A DNA stretch of 64,000 bases from Pseudomonadota bacterium (GTDB lineage: Bacteria > Pseudomonadota > Gammaproteobacteria > Burkholderiales > Burkholderiaceae_E), in contig CAUJHG010000064.1 of NCBI GenBank assembly GCA_963204785.1, forward strand, positions 1-64,000. Reading direction: 5' to 3'. Shown piece by piece: positions 54,650 to 63,675 of this stretch (the stretch's first letter is position 1; the number at the start of each line of letters is the position of its first letter). Below the pieces are notes generated by a model, which saw only the letters and a list, made by a program, of their open reading frames with translations, did no database searches and was not told the origin of the DNA. Position numbers and translations under genes: made by a program.

Positions 54650-55426
54650 TCACACCGGATTCGGATCGTCGACGAACACGTGGTCGAGCCCGAACTCGGC
54701 CGCAAGCCGCTCGCCCAGGGCCTGGACGCCGAAGCGCTCGGTGGCGTGGTGTCCTGCGGCAAGGTAGAGCACGCCCGCCTCCCTCGCCAGGTGCGTGGTG
54801 CGCTCGGAGATCTCTCCGCTCACGAAGGCGTCCGCGCCTGCCGCGATCGCCTCCTCGAGCATGTCCTGCGCAGCGCCGGTGCACCAGGCCACCCGCCGGA
54901 TCGCCTGTGGCGGGTTGCCCACCGCCAGGGCCCGCCGCTGCAGCCTGGACGAGACGCGCGCGGCCAGCGCCGATGCGCTCGTCGGCCGCGGCAGATCGTG
55001 CCAGCAGCCCAGGCCCTCGTTGCCGAAGCGGCCGTCCACGCTCCATCCGAGCACCCGCGCGAGCTGCACGTTGTTGCCGAGCTCCGGGTGCACGTCCAGG
55101 GGCAGGTGATAGGCGAACAGGTGCAGGCCGTGGGCCATCATCAGCGCGACGCGTCGGCGGCGCGTGCCGAGCAGCCGCGGATCCTCCCCGCGCCAGAACC
55201 AGCCGTGGTGGACCAGCAGCGCCTGGGCGTCGCGCTCGATGGCCGCCCGGATCAGCGCCTCGCTCGCCGTGACCCCGCTGACGATGCGCCGGATCGGCCC
55301 CTCGCCTTCCACCTGCAGACCGTTTGGGCAATAATCGGCGAACCGGGCCGCTGACAGCAGTTCCTGCGCGAACCCCGCAATCTGCGCCGCCCCGACCCCA
55401 GCCCCTGCATCCCCGAGTTCGTTCAT
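54650..55426 (-). CDS. NIF3-like dinuclear metal centre protein (YbgI family)
   Basis: This is a member of the NIF3/GTP cyclohydrolase I type 2-like family, 258 residues. Metal-site residues are expected in LLVHHGWFWRG (His-His), LFAYHLPLDVHPELG, GEISERTTH and GHHATERFGVQALGE. The family forms a toroidal hexamer with two metals per subunit; its reaction is uncertain. ATG 55426 lies on a CATG shared with the divergent protease start (55425), so the two start codons overlap. Confidence 0.92.
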   Translation of the reverse strand: MNELGDAGAGVGAAQIAGFAQELLSAARFADYCPNGLQVEGEGPIRRIVSGVTASEALIRAAIERDAQALLVHHGWFWRGEDPRLLGTRRRRVALMMAHGLHLFAYHLPLDVHPELGNNVQLARVLGWSVDGRFGNEGLGCWHDLPRPTSASALAARVSSRLQRRALAVGNPPQAIRRVAWCTGAAQDMLEEAIAAGADAFVSGEISERTTHLAREAGVLYLAAGHHATERFGVQALGERLAAEFGLDHVFVDDPNPV

Positions 55427-56612
55427 GCTCCGAAACCTCTGGCTGACCTTCGCGCAGGCGATCACGGTCGGCCTCGCAGCGCTGTTCATCGTGGCCACGC
55501 TGAAGCCGCAGTGGCTGCCGCGCGGCCTCGAGCCCCATGTGCAGAGCGTGCCGGCTCCGGCCCCGGCGCCGCAGCCGGTGCTGCCTGCCGCACCGGCGCC
55601 CGTGAACGACTCGATTCTGTCATACGCGGATGCGGCCCGACGCGCCACGCCCGCGGTGGTGAACATCTTCACCACCAAGCAGGTCCGGGTGCCGCGCAAT
55701 CATCCGCTGCTCGAGGATCCGCGCTTCAGGCGCTTCTTCGGCGAGCAGCCGCAGCAGCGTCAGCAGACCTCGAGCCTGGGTTCCGGCGTGATCGTCTCGA
55801 CCGACGGCATCATCCTGACCAACTTCCACGTCGTGGAGTCCGCCGACGACATCGAGGTGCTGCTCGCCGACGGCCGGCGCAGCCGCGCCGCGGTGGTGGG
55901 CGGAGACCCCGAGACCGATCTCGCGGTGCTTCGCATCGAGCTCGAGGGCCTGCCGGCGATCGACTTCGGCAACGAGGCCGAGGCGCAGATCGGCGACGTG
56001 GTGCTGGCGATCGGAAACCCCTTCGGCGTGGGGCAGACCGTGACCATGGGCATCGTCAGCGCGCTCGGGCGCAATCAGCTCGGCATCAACACCTTCGAGA
56101 ACTTCATCCAGACCGACGCCGCGATCAACCCCGGCAATTCCGGCGGTCCGCTGGTCGACACGCGAGGGCGGCTGCTCGGGGTCAACACCGCGATCTACTC
56201 GCGCAGCGGCGGTTCGCTGGGCATCGGCTTCGCGATCCCGGCGTCGACCGCGCGCCAGGTGACCGAACAGATCGTCGCCTCCGGCGCAGTGACGCGCGGC
56301 TACATCGGCGTGGAGCCACAGGACATCACCCCCGAACTGGCCGAGGCCTTCAAGCTGCCGCGCAGCGAGGGGACGATCATCGCCGGCGTCATGCGCGGCG
56401 GCCCCGCGGATCGCGCCGGAGTGAAGGTCGGCGACATCCTCGTCGACGTCGGGGGGCGCGAGGTCAGGAACACCGCATCGATGCTCGACCTGATCTCCCG
56501 GCTGGAGCCCGGCTCGAGCGCGCAGTTCAGGTTCGTACGTGACGGCAAGCCGGTGGAACTTGCCATCGTGGTCGGCAAGCGGCCGCAGCAGCCGGCACGA
56601 CGTCGCGACTGA
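55425..56612 (+). CDS. DegS/AlgW-like serine protease with one PDZ domain
   Basis: This is a trypsin-like periplasmic protease anchored by an N-terminal helix (about 5-26), 395 residues. The triad is His135 (TNFHVVE), Asp165 (TDLAVL) and Ser239 (GNSGGP), followed by one PDZ domain (about 285-390, GYIGVEPQDITPELAEAF to VGKRPQQ). One PDZ and a membrane anchor fit the DegS/AlgW type, which senses envelope stress, rather than DegP/DegQ with two. No rseA or sigma factor is nearby. The start overlaps that of NIF3 on the other strand. Confidence 0.92.
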   Translation: MLRNLWLTFAQAITVGLAALFIVATLKPQWLPRGLEPHVQSVPAPAPAPQPVLPAAPAPVNDSILSYADAARRATPAVVNIFTTKQVRVPRNHPLLEDPRFRRFFGEQPQQRQQTSSLGSGVIVSTDGIILTNFHVVESADDIEVLLADGRRSRAAVVGGDPETDLAVLRIELEGLPAIDFGNEAEAQIGDVVLAIGNPFGVGQTVTMGIVSALGRNQLGINTFENFIQTDAAINPGNSGGPLVDTRGRLLGVNTAIYSRSGGSLGIGFAIPASTARQVTEQIVASGAVTRGYIGVEPQDITPELAEAFKLPRSEGTIIAGVMRGGPADRAGVKVGDILVDVGGREVRNTASMLDLISRLEPGSSAQFRFVRDGKPVELAIVVGKRPQQPARRRD

Positions 56613-56625
56613 GCGCGGCGCTCAG
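56609..56625. terminator. bidirectional hairpin over two stop codons
   Basis: A perfect 8-bp stem CTGAGCGC/GCGCTCAG around one G spans the protease stop (56610-56612) and the tatC stop (56622-56624). It can end transcription or protect 3' ends on both strands, though no T-run follows. Confidence 0.5.
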
Positions 56626-57416
56626 CCGCCGCCGGCGGGAGGACGCTGGGCCGGGACCTGCTGCTCGGACGGATCCTCGGGGAGATCCTCGGGCGTCGCG
56701 CTGCGGGCCTTCAGGAACCCGGCCATGAAGATTCCCAGCTCGTAGAGCAGGATCAGGGGAATCGCCAGCATGAACTGGCTGACCACATCCGGGGGGGTCA
56801 GCACCGCAGCGACGATGAAGGCCCCGACCAGCACGTAGCGGCGTGCGCCCTTCAACTGCTCGACGCTCACCATCCCCAGCTTGACCAGCAGCATCTCGAC
56901 CACCGGAACCTCGAAGGTCAGGCCGAAGCCGAAGAAGATCGCGAGGGTGAAGTCCCAGTACTTCTGCAGGTCCTGGAGGACGTCGGCGCCGGTGCGCGAG
57001 GCGAACGAGAAGAAGAACTTGTAGGCCGCCGGCAGCACGAACAGGTAGGCGAAGCCGATGCCCACGACCAGGAAGAAGACGCTCGAGACGATCAGCGGCA
57101 ATGCGAAGCGCTTCTCGTGCTCGTACAGGCCGGGGGCCACGAAGGCCCAGGCCTGGTAGAGCACCCAGGGCAGCGACAGCAGCAGCGCGGTCAGGAACGA
57201 GACCTTGGTCAGCGTGAAGAACGCGCCGGCCTGGTCGGTGAAGATCGGCTTCGTTCCCGGCGGCAGCGCCTGGTACAGCGGCAGCGACAGGAAGCGCATG
57301 ATCTCGCCGGAGAAGTAGAAGCACACCCCGAAGAGCACGACCACCACCAGCAGCGAGCGGATGAGGCGGTCGCGCAACTCGACGAGGTGGGAGACGAAGC
57401 TTTCTTCCTGGCTCAT
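56622..57416 (-). CDS. tatC: Sec-independent protein translocase subunit TatC
   Basis: TatC is the twin-arginine signal receptor and core of the Tat translocase. The 264 residues have six hydrophobic helices, the N-terminal FVSHLVELRDRLIRSL with the conserved Glu, and the first periplasmic loop Pro-rich region with LPLYQALPPGT. ATG 57416 fits the natural N-terminus MSQEESFVSHL; a longer form starting at 57455, which overlaps the tatB stop as ATGA, is also possible. It completes tatA-tatB-tatC. Confidence 0.95.
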   Translation of the reverse strand: MSQEESFVSHLVELRDRLIRSLLVVVVLFGVCFYFSGEIMRFLSLPLYQALPPGTKPIFTDQAGAFFTLTKVSFLTALLLSLPWVLYQAWAFVAPGLYEHEKRFALPLIVSSVFFLVVGIGFAYLFVLPAAYKFFFSFASRTGADVLQDLQKYWDFTLAIFFGFGLTFEVPVVEMLLVKLGMVSVEQLKGARRYVLVGAFIVAAVLTPPDVVSQFMLAIPLILLYELGIFMAGFLKARSATPEDLPEDPSEQQVPAQRPPAGGG

Positions 57417-57454
57417 CGATCCGCTGGCGAGAGGGTTGCGGCGTGCCTGCCGCA

Positions 57455-57880
57455 TCAGTGACGCTTCGGCCGTTTCTGACCGAGCATGCGGGCGCGCTCG
57501 GAGCGCCGCTCGACGATGCGCTGGCGGGAACGCCGGATCGCGTAGACGCGATCCCAGTCGGTGGGCGGCTCCGCAGGGGCATCGGCGCCGCCCTGGAGGT
57601 CGCCCGCGATCGAGTCGAACTCACTGCGCGCCTGCGCGACCGAGGAGCGGAACGATTCCTCGATCCCCGAGGCCGCGTCCTTGATCTCGCTCTCCATCTT
57701 GCGCAGTTCCTCGAGGTCCATCTGCCGGCTGATGTCGGACTTGACGTCGCTCACGTAGCGCTGGAGCTTGCCGAGCCACTCGCCGGCCTGACGGGCAACC
57801 TTCGGCAGTCGTTCCGGACCGAGCACGATCAGGGCCACGACGGCGACGACCACCATCTCGGAGAAGCCGAAATCGAACAT
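57455..57880 (-). CDS. tatB: Sec-independent protein translocase subunit TatB
   Basis: TatB is a 141-residue single-span membrane protein. The N-terminal helix FDFGFSEMVVVAVVALIVLGPERLPKVAR has the expected Glu at residue 8 and the LGPERLP hinge. A long amphipathic helix and an unstructured tail follow. It lies between tatA (121 nt upstream) and tatC. Confidence 0.93.
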   Translation of the reverse strand: MFDFGFSEMVVVAVVALIVLGPERLPKVARQAGEWLGKLQRYVSDVKSDISRQMDLEELRKMESEIKDAASGIEESFRSSVAQARSEFDSIAGDLQGGADAPAEPPTDWDRVYAIRRSRQRIVERRSERARMLGQKRPKRH

Positions 57881-58001
57881 GGACGGTTGGGAGGAGCGGA
57901 TCGGGCGAAGGAGGGCGAGGCGCGCAGCCGCGCGGCTCGGGGCGTCGGTGCGCGCACGCCGCCTGCGGGTTCAGTCGCACGGCGGCCGGGCGCCGCCGGC
58001 C

Positions 58002-58214
58002 TCAGGTCTTCTCCTTGGCCTCGACGTCGATCGTCCGGGTCTTGGCGGGAGTGTCTCCGGCGACCTGCTCGGAGGTGCCTTCCTTCATGCCTTCCTTGAA
58101 GCCCTTCACCGCGCCGCCGAGATCGGAGCCGAGGTTGCGCAGCTTCTTGGTGCCGAACACCAGCAAGACGACCACCAGCACGATCAGCCAGTGCCAGATG
58201 CTCAAGGATCCCAT
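58002..58214 (-). CDS. tatA: Sec-independent protein translocase subunit TatA
   Basis: TatA is a small pore-forming Tat subunit, 70 residues. The N-terminal helix [19 protein letters not shown] leads to the [14 protein letters not shown] hinge and amphipathic helix. ATG 58214 has GGAGC upstream. It is 72 nt downstream of the HIT gene. Confidence 0.93.
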   Translation of the reverse strand: MGSLSIWHWLIVLVVVLLVFGTKKLRNLGSDLGGAVKGFKEGMKEGTSEQVAGDTPAKTRTIDVEAKEKT

Positions 58215-58286
58215 GGTTCGCTCCAGAGGTCTGTTGCCAGGAGGAAGCGGCGCGACGGGTGCGCCGGCAGCCTGCCGGCGGGGTGA

Positions 58287-58649
58287 TCATCGGCGGTTCG
58301 TTCCCGAGCGGAGAGGCTCGGTGCCCCCGAGGACGTGAATGTGCAGATGATACACCTCCTGCCGCCCCACCCTTCCGTTGTTGACGACCACCCGGAAGCC
58401 GTCCGGCGACCCCTGCTCGGCGGCCAGCCGGCCGCTGAGCGCCAGCATCCGCCCGAGCACCGCCTCGTGCTGCGCGCCTGCATCGTAGAGGTTGTCGATG
58501 TGCGCCTTCGGCACCATCAGGAAGTGCACCGGAGCCTCGGGGTCGATGTCGTGGAAGGCGAGGATGTCGTCGTCCTCGTAGACCTTGCGGCTGGGGATCT
58601 CGCCACGGACGATCCGGCAGAACAGGCAGTCGGGCTTGTGGGCGCTCAT
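58287..58649 (-). CDS. HinT-type histidine triad protein
   Basis: This is a HIT-family phosphoramidase of 120 residues. The triad is HLHIHVLGG (His 101, 103, 105), with CLFC near the N-terminus (Cys8, Cys11). HIT genes in this his-tat place are standard in betaproteobacteria. It shares an ATGA overlap with hisE and precedes tatA. Confidence 0.92.
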   Translation of the reverse strand: MSAHKPDCLFCRIVRGEIPSRKVYEDDDILAFHDIDPEAPVHFLMVPKAHIDNLYDAGAQHEAVLGRMLALSGRLAAEQGSPDGFRVVVNNGRVGRQEVYHLHIHVLGGTEPLRSGTNRR

Positions 58650-59053
58650 TCCAGTGGACTCGCTTTCAGTGGATCGATGAGCTCGCCGGGGCCCGGATCG
58701 CGGGCCTGCGCCGGGCGCGCTGCCTTCTCGGCCAGCCCCGACAGCCCTTCGCGACGCTCGAGCTCGGCAAGCACGTCGGCCGGCCCCAGGCGGTAGTGGG
58801 CCAGCATGACCAGGCTGTGGAACCAGAGATCGGCGGTTTCGGCGACGATGCGCTCGCGCACGCCGTCCTTGGCCGCCATCACCGTTTCGGTGGCCTCCTC
58901 GCCGATTTTCTTCAGGATGGCGTCGGGCGCCCTGGCGAACAGGCGGGCCACGTAGGAGCGGTCGGGATCGGCGCTGCGGCGCGACTCGATCACTTCGGCC
59001 AGCCGTGCCAGGGTGTCGTTGCCCGCTGCCGCGGGCGCGCGCTGCTCAGCCAT
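58646..59053 (-). CDS. hisE: phosphoribosyl-ATP pyrophosphatase
   Basis: HisE removes pyrophosphate from PR-ATP, the second step of histidine synthesis. In 135 residues the MazG-like fold shows [32 protein letters not shown] and [11 protein letters not shown], with the metal-binding EExxE-type region. The C-terminal tail after about residue 110 is variable. ATG 59053 overlaps the hisI stop by 8 nt, and the stop overlaps the HIT start. Confidence 0.95.
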   Translation of the reverse strand: MAEQRAPAAAGNDTLARLAEVIESRRSADPDRSYVARLFARAPDAILKKIGEEATETVMAAKDGVRERIVAETADLWFHSLVMLAHYRLGPADVLAELERREGLSGLAEKAARPAQARDPGPGELIDPLKASPLE

Positions 59054-59510
59054 TCCTGTCTTCCTTCCCGGAAACATCGTTCGCGTCCTTCCGGTAGATC
59101 GCTTCCGGGTCGCGCAGCACCGGATCGACCGCCACCCAGCGGCCGTCGACCAGGCGGCTGAAGAAGCAGGAGTGACGCCCGGTGTGGCAGGCGATTCCGC
59201 CCTGCTGCTCGACTTCAAGCAGGACGACGTCGCCGTCGCAGTCCAGCCTGATCTCGCGCACGCGCTGGAAGTGCCCGGACTCCTCGCCCTTTCGCCACAG
59301 GCGCCCGCGCGAGCGCGAGAAATACACTGCCCGGCCGGTTGCCGCGGTTTCGGCCAGGGCCTCGCGGTTCATCCAGGCCACCATCAGGATGCGCATCGAG
59401 CCAGCCTCCTGCGCGATCGCAGGCACCAGCCCGGCGGCATCCCAGGCGACCTGTTCCAGCCAGCCGGTCGCGAGGTTGCCAGGCGCCGAAGAGGCCTGCT
59501 CCCCGCTCAC
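59046..59510 (-). CDS. hisI: phosphoribosyl-AMP cyclohydrolase
   Basis: HisI opens the ring of PR-AMP, the third step. The 154 residues include [30 protein letters not shown] (about 23-53), [18 protein letters not shown] and [29 protein letters not shown], with the conserved Cys and Asp zinc and magnesium ligands. The start is GTG 59510, overlapping the hisF stop as GTGA; a later ATG would cut off the conserved N-terminus. Confidence 0.94.
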   Translation of the reverse strand: MSGEQASSAPGNLATGWLEQVAWDAAGLVPAIAQEAGSMRILMVAWMNREALAETAATGRAVYFSRSRGRLWRKGEESGHFQRVREIRLDCDGDVVLLEVEQQGGIACHTGRHSCFFSRLVDGRWVAVDPVLRDPEAIYRKDANDVSGKEDRNG

Positions 59511-60280
59511 CCCTGTGTCTCGTCCAGGCGCACCGGAATGCCCTGGCGCGCCATGAAGGCCTTGGCCTCGCGCACCGTGAACTCGCCGAAGTGGAAGATG
59601 CTGGCCGCCAGCACCGCATCGGCACGGCCGATGGTGACACCGTCGGCCAGGTGCTGAAGGCTTCCCACGCCACCGGAGGCGATCACCGGAATGCCCACTG
59701 CGTCGGCCACCGCACGGGTGAGTTCCAGGTCGAAGCCCTGGCGTGTGCCGTCGCGATCCATGCTGGTGAGCAGGATCTCGCCCGCGCCCAGGCGCTCGAC
59801 CTCGATCGCCCACTCGACCGCGTCGCGGCCGGCAGGCTTGCGCCCGCCATGCGTGTAGACCTGCCAGCGGCCATCGGCGCCACGCTTGGCGTCGATCGCG
59901 ACCACGATGCACTGCGCGCCGTAGCGCGCCGAGGCGTCGGCGATCAGCCGGGGATTCTCGAGTGCGGCGGTGTTGACCGAGATCTTGTCGGCGCCCGCAT
60001 TCAGGAGCCTGCGCACATCTTCGACGCCGCGCACTCCGCCACCCACGGTCAGGGGGATGAACACCTGCTCGGCGACCGTCTCGATCACGTGCAGGATGAT
60101 GTCGCGCTGGTCGCTGGATGCAGTGATGTCCAGGAAGGTCAGCTCGTCGGCGCCCTGCTCGTCGTAGCGGCGGGCGATCTCGACCGGGTCGCCGGCGTCA
60201 CGCAGCTCGACGAAGTTCACGCCCTTGACCACCCGGCCGGCGGTGACGTCCAGACAGGGGATGATGCGCTTGGTCAGCAT
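59507..60280 (-). CDS. hisF: imidazole glycerol phosphate synthase subunit HisF
   Basis: HisF is the cyclase of IGP synthase, taking ammonia from HisH. It is a beta/alpha barrel of 257 residues. The start [21 protein letters not shown] has the catalytic Asp (D11), and [10 protein letters not shown] near the C-terminal half carries the second catalytic Asp. [15 protein letters not shown] and IASGGVG are the phosphate sites. ATG 60280 lies 4 nt after the hisA stop, giving tight coupling. Confidence 0.97.
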   Translation of the reverse strand: MLTKRIIPCLDVTAGRVVKGVNFVELRDAGDPVEIARRYDEQGADELTFLDITASSDQRDIILHVIETVAEQVFIPLTVGGGVRGVEDVRRLLNAGADKISVNTAALENPRLIADASARYGAQCIVVAIDAKRGADGRWQVYTHGGRKPAGRDAVEWAIEVERLGAGEILLTSMDRDGTRQGFDLELTRAVADAVGIPVIASGGVGSLQHLADGVTIGRADAVLAASIFHFGEFTVREAKAFMARQGIPVRLDETQG

Positions 60281-60284
60281 GATG

Positions 60285-61031
60285 TCAGGTGGGTCCGTTG
60301 AGCGCGTCGGCGCGCTGCTGGGCTGCCTGGAAGTCGAGCCTGCCTTCGTAGAGCGCGCGTCCGAGGATCGCGCCCTCCACGCCTTCCTCCTCGACCGCAC
60401 AGAGCTGGTCGACGTCGTCCAGGCTGGCAACGCCTCCGGACGCGTAGACCGGCACGTGGAGTTCGCGGGCCAGGCGAACCGTGGCCTCGATGTTCACCCC
60501 GGTGAGCATGCCGTCGCGGCCGATGTCGGTGTAGATCACCGCCTCCACGCCGTAGCCCTCGAACTTCTTCGCGAGGTCGAGCACGTCGTGGCCGGTGAGC
60601 TTGCTCCAGCCGTCGGTGGCCACCTTGCCGTCGCGCGCGTCCAGGCCGACGATGATCTGCCCGGGGAAGGCGCCGCAGGCATCGTGCAGGAAACCGGGGT
60701 TCTTCACTGCGGCGGTGCCGATGATCACGTAGGCGATGCCGTCGTCGAGGTAGCGCTCGATGGTGTCGAGATCGCGGATGCCGCCGCCGAGCTGCACCGG
60801 AACCCGCGCCCCGACGGCATCGACGATCGCGCGGATCACCGGCTCGTTCTTCGGTTTGCCGGCGACTGCGCCGTTGAGATCGACCAGGTGCAGGCGACGC
60901 GCGCCCTGCTCGACCCAGCGCGTCGCCATCTCGACGGGGTCCTCGGAGAACACGGTCTCGTCGTTCATGTCGCCCTGGCGCAGGCGCACGCAACGGCCGT
61001 CCTTCAGGTCGATGGCGGGGATCAGCAGCAT
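60285..61031 (-). CDS. hisA: ProFAR isomerase HisA
   Basis: HisA performs the Amadori rearrangement in the fourth step. It is a beta/alpha barrel of 248 residues. The catalytic Asp is in [16 protein letters not shown] (D8) and the second in [22 protein letters not shown] is a phosphate site. It is 87 nt after hisH and directly before hisF. Confidence 0.97.
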   Translation of the reverse strand: MLLIPAIDLKDGRCVRLRQGDMNDETVFSEDPVEMATRWVEQGARRLHLVDLNGAVAGKPKNEPVIRAIVDAVGARVPVQLGGGIRDLDTIERYLDDGIAYVIIGTAAVKNPGFLHDACGAFPGQIIVGLDARDGKVATDGWSKLTGHDVLDLAKKFEGYGVEAVIYTDIGRDGMLTGVNIEATVRLARELHVPVYASGGVASLDDVDQLCAVEEEGVEGAILGRALYEGRLDFQAAQQRADALNGPT

Positions 61032-61118
61032 GGTGGAGGTCTGGGGGCTGGCAGGTGCGACCCGGGCCGCACGGGTTGGGGATCCGATGAAGACCCTGCG
61101 CAGGGCTGCGAGGCGCGC

Positions 61119-61757
61119 TCAGGGCTTCCAGTTGACGAAATTCTCGTACAGGCGCAGCCCGTGGGCAGCGCTCTTCTCGGGGTGGAACTGGGTTGCGAAG
61201 ATATTATCCCGCGCCACCGCACAGGTAAAGGCGACCCCGTGCTCGGTGCTCCCCGTGCTCAGCGAGGCGTCGGCGGGCTGCGCGAAGAAGCTGTGCACGA
61301 AGTAGAAGTGCGCGCCGTCGGGAATGCCCTGCCACAACGGATGCGCACGGACCTGGCGCACGCGGTTCCAGCCCATGTGCGGCACCTTCAGCCGGCTGCC
61401 GTCGGGCTGGCGCATCGCGGCCTCGGGGAAGCGCACGACCTTGCCGGGCATCACTCCGAGCCCCGGGGTGTCGCCCTCGGCGCTCCAGTCGAACAGCATC
61501 TGCTCGCCGACGCACACGCCGAACAGCGGCTTGGACGCGGCGGCGCGCAGCACCGCGTCGCGCAGGCCGGCGCTGTCCAGGTGGCGCATGCAGTCGGGCA
61601 TCGCGCCCTGGCCCGGGAAGACCACGCGGTCGGCGGAGTCGATCAGGGCGGCCTCGGCAGTGACGACCACCCGGGCCCGGGGTGCGACGTGCGCGAGCGC
61701 CTTGGCCACCGAGCGCAGGTTGCCCATCCCGTAGTCGACGACCGCGATCGTGGACAC
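61119..61757 (-). CDS. hisH: imidazole glycerol phosphate synthase subunit HisH
   Basis: HisH is the glutaminase of IGP synthase. In 212 residues the class I amidotransferase nucleophile is Cys82 ([11 protein letters not shown]) with the His/Glu pair in [13 protein letters not shown]. The start is GTG 61757, whose first base overlaps the hisB stop [14 protein letters not shown] is the typical N-terminus. Confidence 0.96.
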   Translation of the reverse strand: MSTIAVVDYGMGNLRSVAKALAHVAPRARVVVTAEAALIDSADRVVFPGQGAMPDCMRHLDSAGLRDAVLRAAASKPLFGVCVGEQMLFDWSAEGDTPGLGVMPGKVVRFPEAAMRQPDGSRLKVPHMGWNRVRQVRAHPLWQGIPDGAHFYFVHSFFAQPADASLSTGSTEHGVAFTCAVARDNIFATQFHPEKSAAHGLRLYENFVNWKP

Positions 61758-62350
61758 TACAGCGCTTCCTTCGTCGACGGGATGCGCCCGGCCTGGCGCG
61801 GATCCGGCTCGATCGCTGCGCGCAGCGCGCGGGCGAAGGCCTTGAAGGCGCTCTCGCACTGGTGATGGGCGTTCTCGCCGCGCAGGTTGTCCACGTGCAC
61901 CGTGACCATCGCGTGATTGACGAAGCCCTGGAAGAACTCGCGGGCGAGGTCGACGTCGAAGGCGCCGATCGTCGCGCGGGTGAACTCGACCCGCCAGTGC
62001 AGCCCCGGGCGTCCGGAGAGGTCGACCACGACCCGCGTGAGCGCCTCGTCCAGCGGCACGTAGGCGTGGCCGTAGCGACGGATGCCCTTCTTGTCGCCGA
62101 GCGCCTGCGCAAAGGCCTGGCCCATCGTGATGCCGACGTCCTCGACCGTGTGGTGGGCGTCGATGTGCAGGTCGCCCCGGGCCTCGACCTCCAGGTCGAC
62201 CAGGCCGTGTCGCGCGATCTGGTCGAGCATGTGGTCGAGGAAGGGCACGCCGGAGGCGAGTTTCGCCCGACCCTCGCCGTCCAGGCCGACGGCGACGCGC
62301 ACCTGGGTTTCGGCAGTGTTGCGGACGATTTCGGCGCTGCGTTGACTCAT
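61757..62350 (-). CDS. hisB: imidazoleglycerol-phosphate dehydratase
   Basis: HisB dehydrates IGP, the sixth step. The 197 residues cover only the dehydratase, not the fused phosphatase of enterobacteria. Motifs are [30 protein letters not shown] and the later [11 protein letters not shown] and [17 protein letters not shown], with the manganese-binding His residues. It overlaps hisD by an ATGA (62347-62350) and hisH by one base. The gene usually found here, hisC, is absent. Confidence 0.97.
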   Translation of the reverse strand: MSQRSAEIVRNTAETQVRVAVGLDGEGRAKLASGVPFLDHMLDQIARHGLVDLEVEARGDLHIDAHHTVEDVGITMGQAFAQALGDKKGIRRYGHAYVPLDEALTRVVVDLSGRPGLHWRVEFTRATIGAFDVDLAREFFQGFVNHAMVTVHVDNLRGENAHHQCESAFKAFARALRAAIEPDPRQAGRIPSTKEAL

Positions 62351-63672
62351 GACGGGGTTCCTGAGGGTTCGAGCCGCATCTCGGCGGCACGCGCGTGGGC
62401 CTGCAGCCCTTCACCGCGCGCGAGGGTGGAGGCAATGCGCCCCAGGGTCTGCGCGCCTGCGCGCGAGACCTCGATCAGGCTGCTGCGTTTCTGGAAATCG
62501 TAGACCCCGAGCGGCGAGGAGAAGCGCGCGGTGCGCATCGTCGGCAGCACGTGGTTCGGTCCGGCGCAGTAGTCGCCCAGCGCCTCCGACGACCAGGGAC
62601 CGAGGAACATCGCCCCGGCGTGACGGATGCGTTCGGCCCAGCGTGCCGGCTCGGCGGCGATGATCTCCAGGTGCTCGGCTGCGATCCCGGAGGCGAGGTC
62701 GCAGGCCTCCTGCAGGTCGCGCACCCTGATCAGCGCGCCGCGGCGCGCAAGCGAGGCCGCGATCACCTCGCGCCGCGGCATCTGCGGCAGCAGCCGCAGG
62801 ATCGACTCGCGCACGCGCGCGATGAAGCCGGGGTCCGGACACAGCAGGATCGCCTGCGCCATCTCGTCGTGCTCGGCCTGCGAGAAGAGGTCCATCGCGA
62901 CCCAGTCGGGCTCGCAACTGCCGTCGGTCAGCACCAGGATCTCGCTGGGGCCGGCGATCATGTCGATCCCCACGGTGCCGAACACGCGCCGCTTGGCCTC
63001 GGCGACGTAGGCGTTGCCGGGACCGACGATCTTGTCGACCTTCGGCACCGTGGCGGTGCCGTAGGCGAGCGCGCCCACGGCCTGCGCGCCGCCGATCGTG
63101 AACACCCGATCGACTCCGGCGATCGCCGCAGCCGCGAGCACCATCGGGTTGCGCACGCCGTCGGGCGTGGGCACGACCATCACCAGCTCGGGCACGCCGG
63201 CCACCTTGGCCGGGATCGCGTTCATCAGCACCGACGAGGGATACGCGGCCTTGCCGCCTGGGACGTACAGGCCGACGCGCTCGATCGCGTCGATGCGCTG
63301 CCCCAGTCGCGTGCCGTCGGCTTCGACGTAGGACCAGGACTCGCCGCGCTGGCGCTCGTGGAAGGCGCGAATCCGCGCCGCGGCGGCCTCGAGCGCGGCG
63401 CGCTCGGCCTGCGGCAGCTCGCTCAGCGCTGCCTGCAGCGCCTGGGCGCCGAGCTCCAGGTCGGCGGCAGTGGCAGCCTGGAGGCGGTCGAAGCGGGCGG
63501 TGTACTCCAGCAGCGCCTCGTCGCCGCGCAGCCGCAGCTCGCGCAGGATGCCGGCCACGGTGCGCTCGATCGCCTCGTCCTGGGCGGGCTCCCAGGCCAG
63601 CAGCGCGTCGAGCCGGCAACGGAAGTCGGGGGCGCAGCTGTCGAGTTCGTTGATCAGGATCGGTGCTGCCAC
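62347..63672 (-). CDS. hisD: histidinol dehydrogenase
   Basis: HisD carries out the last two steps to histidine with NAD and zinc. The 441 residues show [46 protein letters not shown] and the [12 protein letters not shown] region, with zinc ligands and catalytic Glu/His residues in these motifs. It starts at GTG 63672 with AAGGAC upstream, just after hisG. The stop overlaps the hisB start. Confidence 0.97.
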   Translation of the reverse strand: MAAPILINELDSCAPDFRCRLDALLAWEPAQDEAIERTVAGILRELRLRGDEALLEYTARFDRLQAATAADLELGAQALQAALSELPQAERAALEAAAARIRAFHERQRGESWSYVEADGTRLGQRIDAIERVGLYVPGGKAAYPSSVLMNAIPAKVAGVPELVMVVPTPDGVRNPMVLAAAAIAGVDRVFTIGGAQAVGALAYGTATVPKVDKIVGPGNAYVAEAKRRVFGTVGIDMIAGPSEILVLTDGSCEPDWVAMDLFSQAEHDEMAQAILLCPDPGFIARVRESILRLLPQMPRREVIAASLARRGALIRVRDLQEACDLASGIAAEHLEIIAAEPARWAERIRHAGAMFLGPWSSEALGDYCAGPNHVLPTMRTARFSSPLGVYDFQKRSSLIEVSRAGAQTLGRIASTLARGEGLQAHARAAEMRLEPSGTPS

Positions 63673-63675
63673 GGA

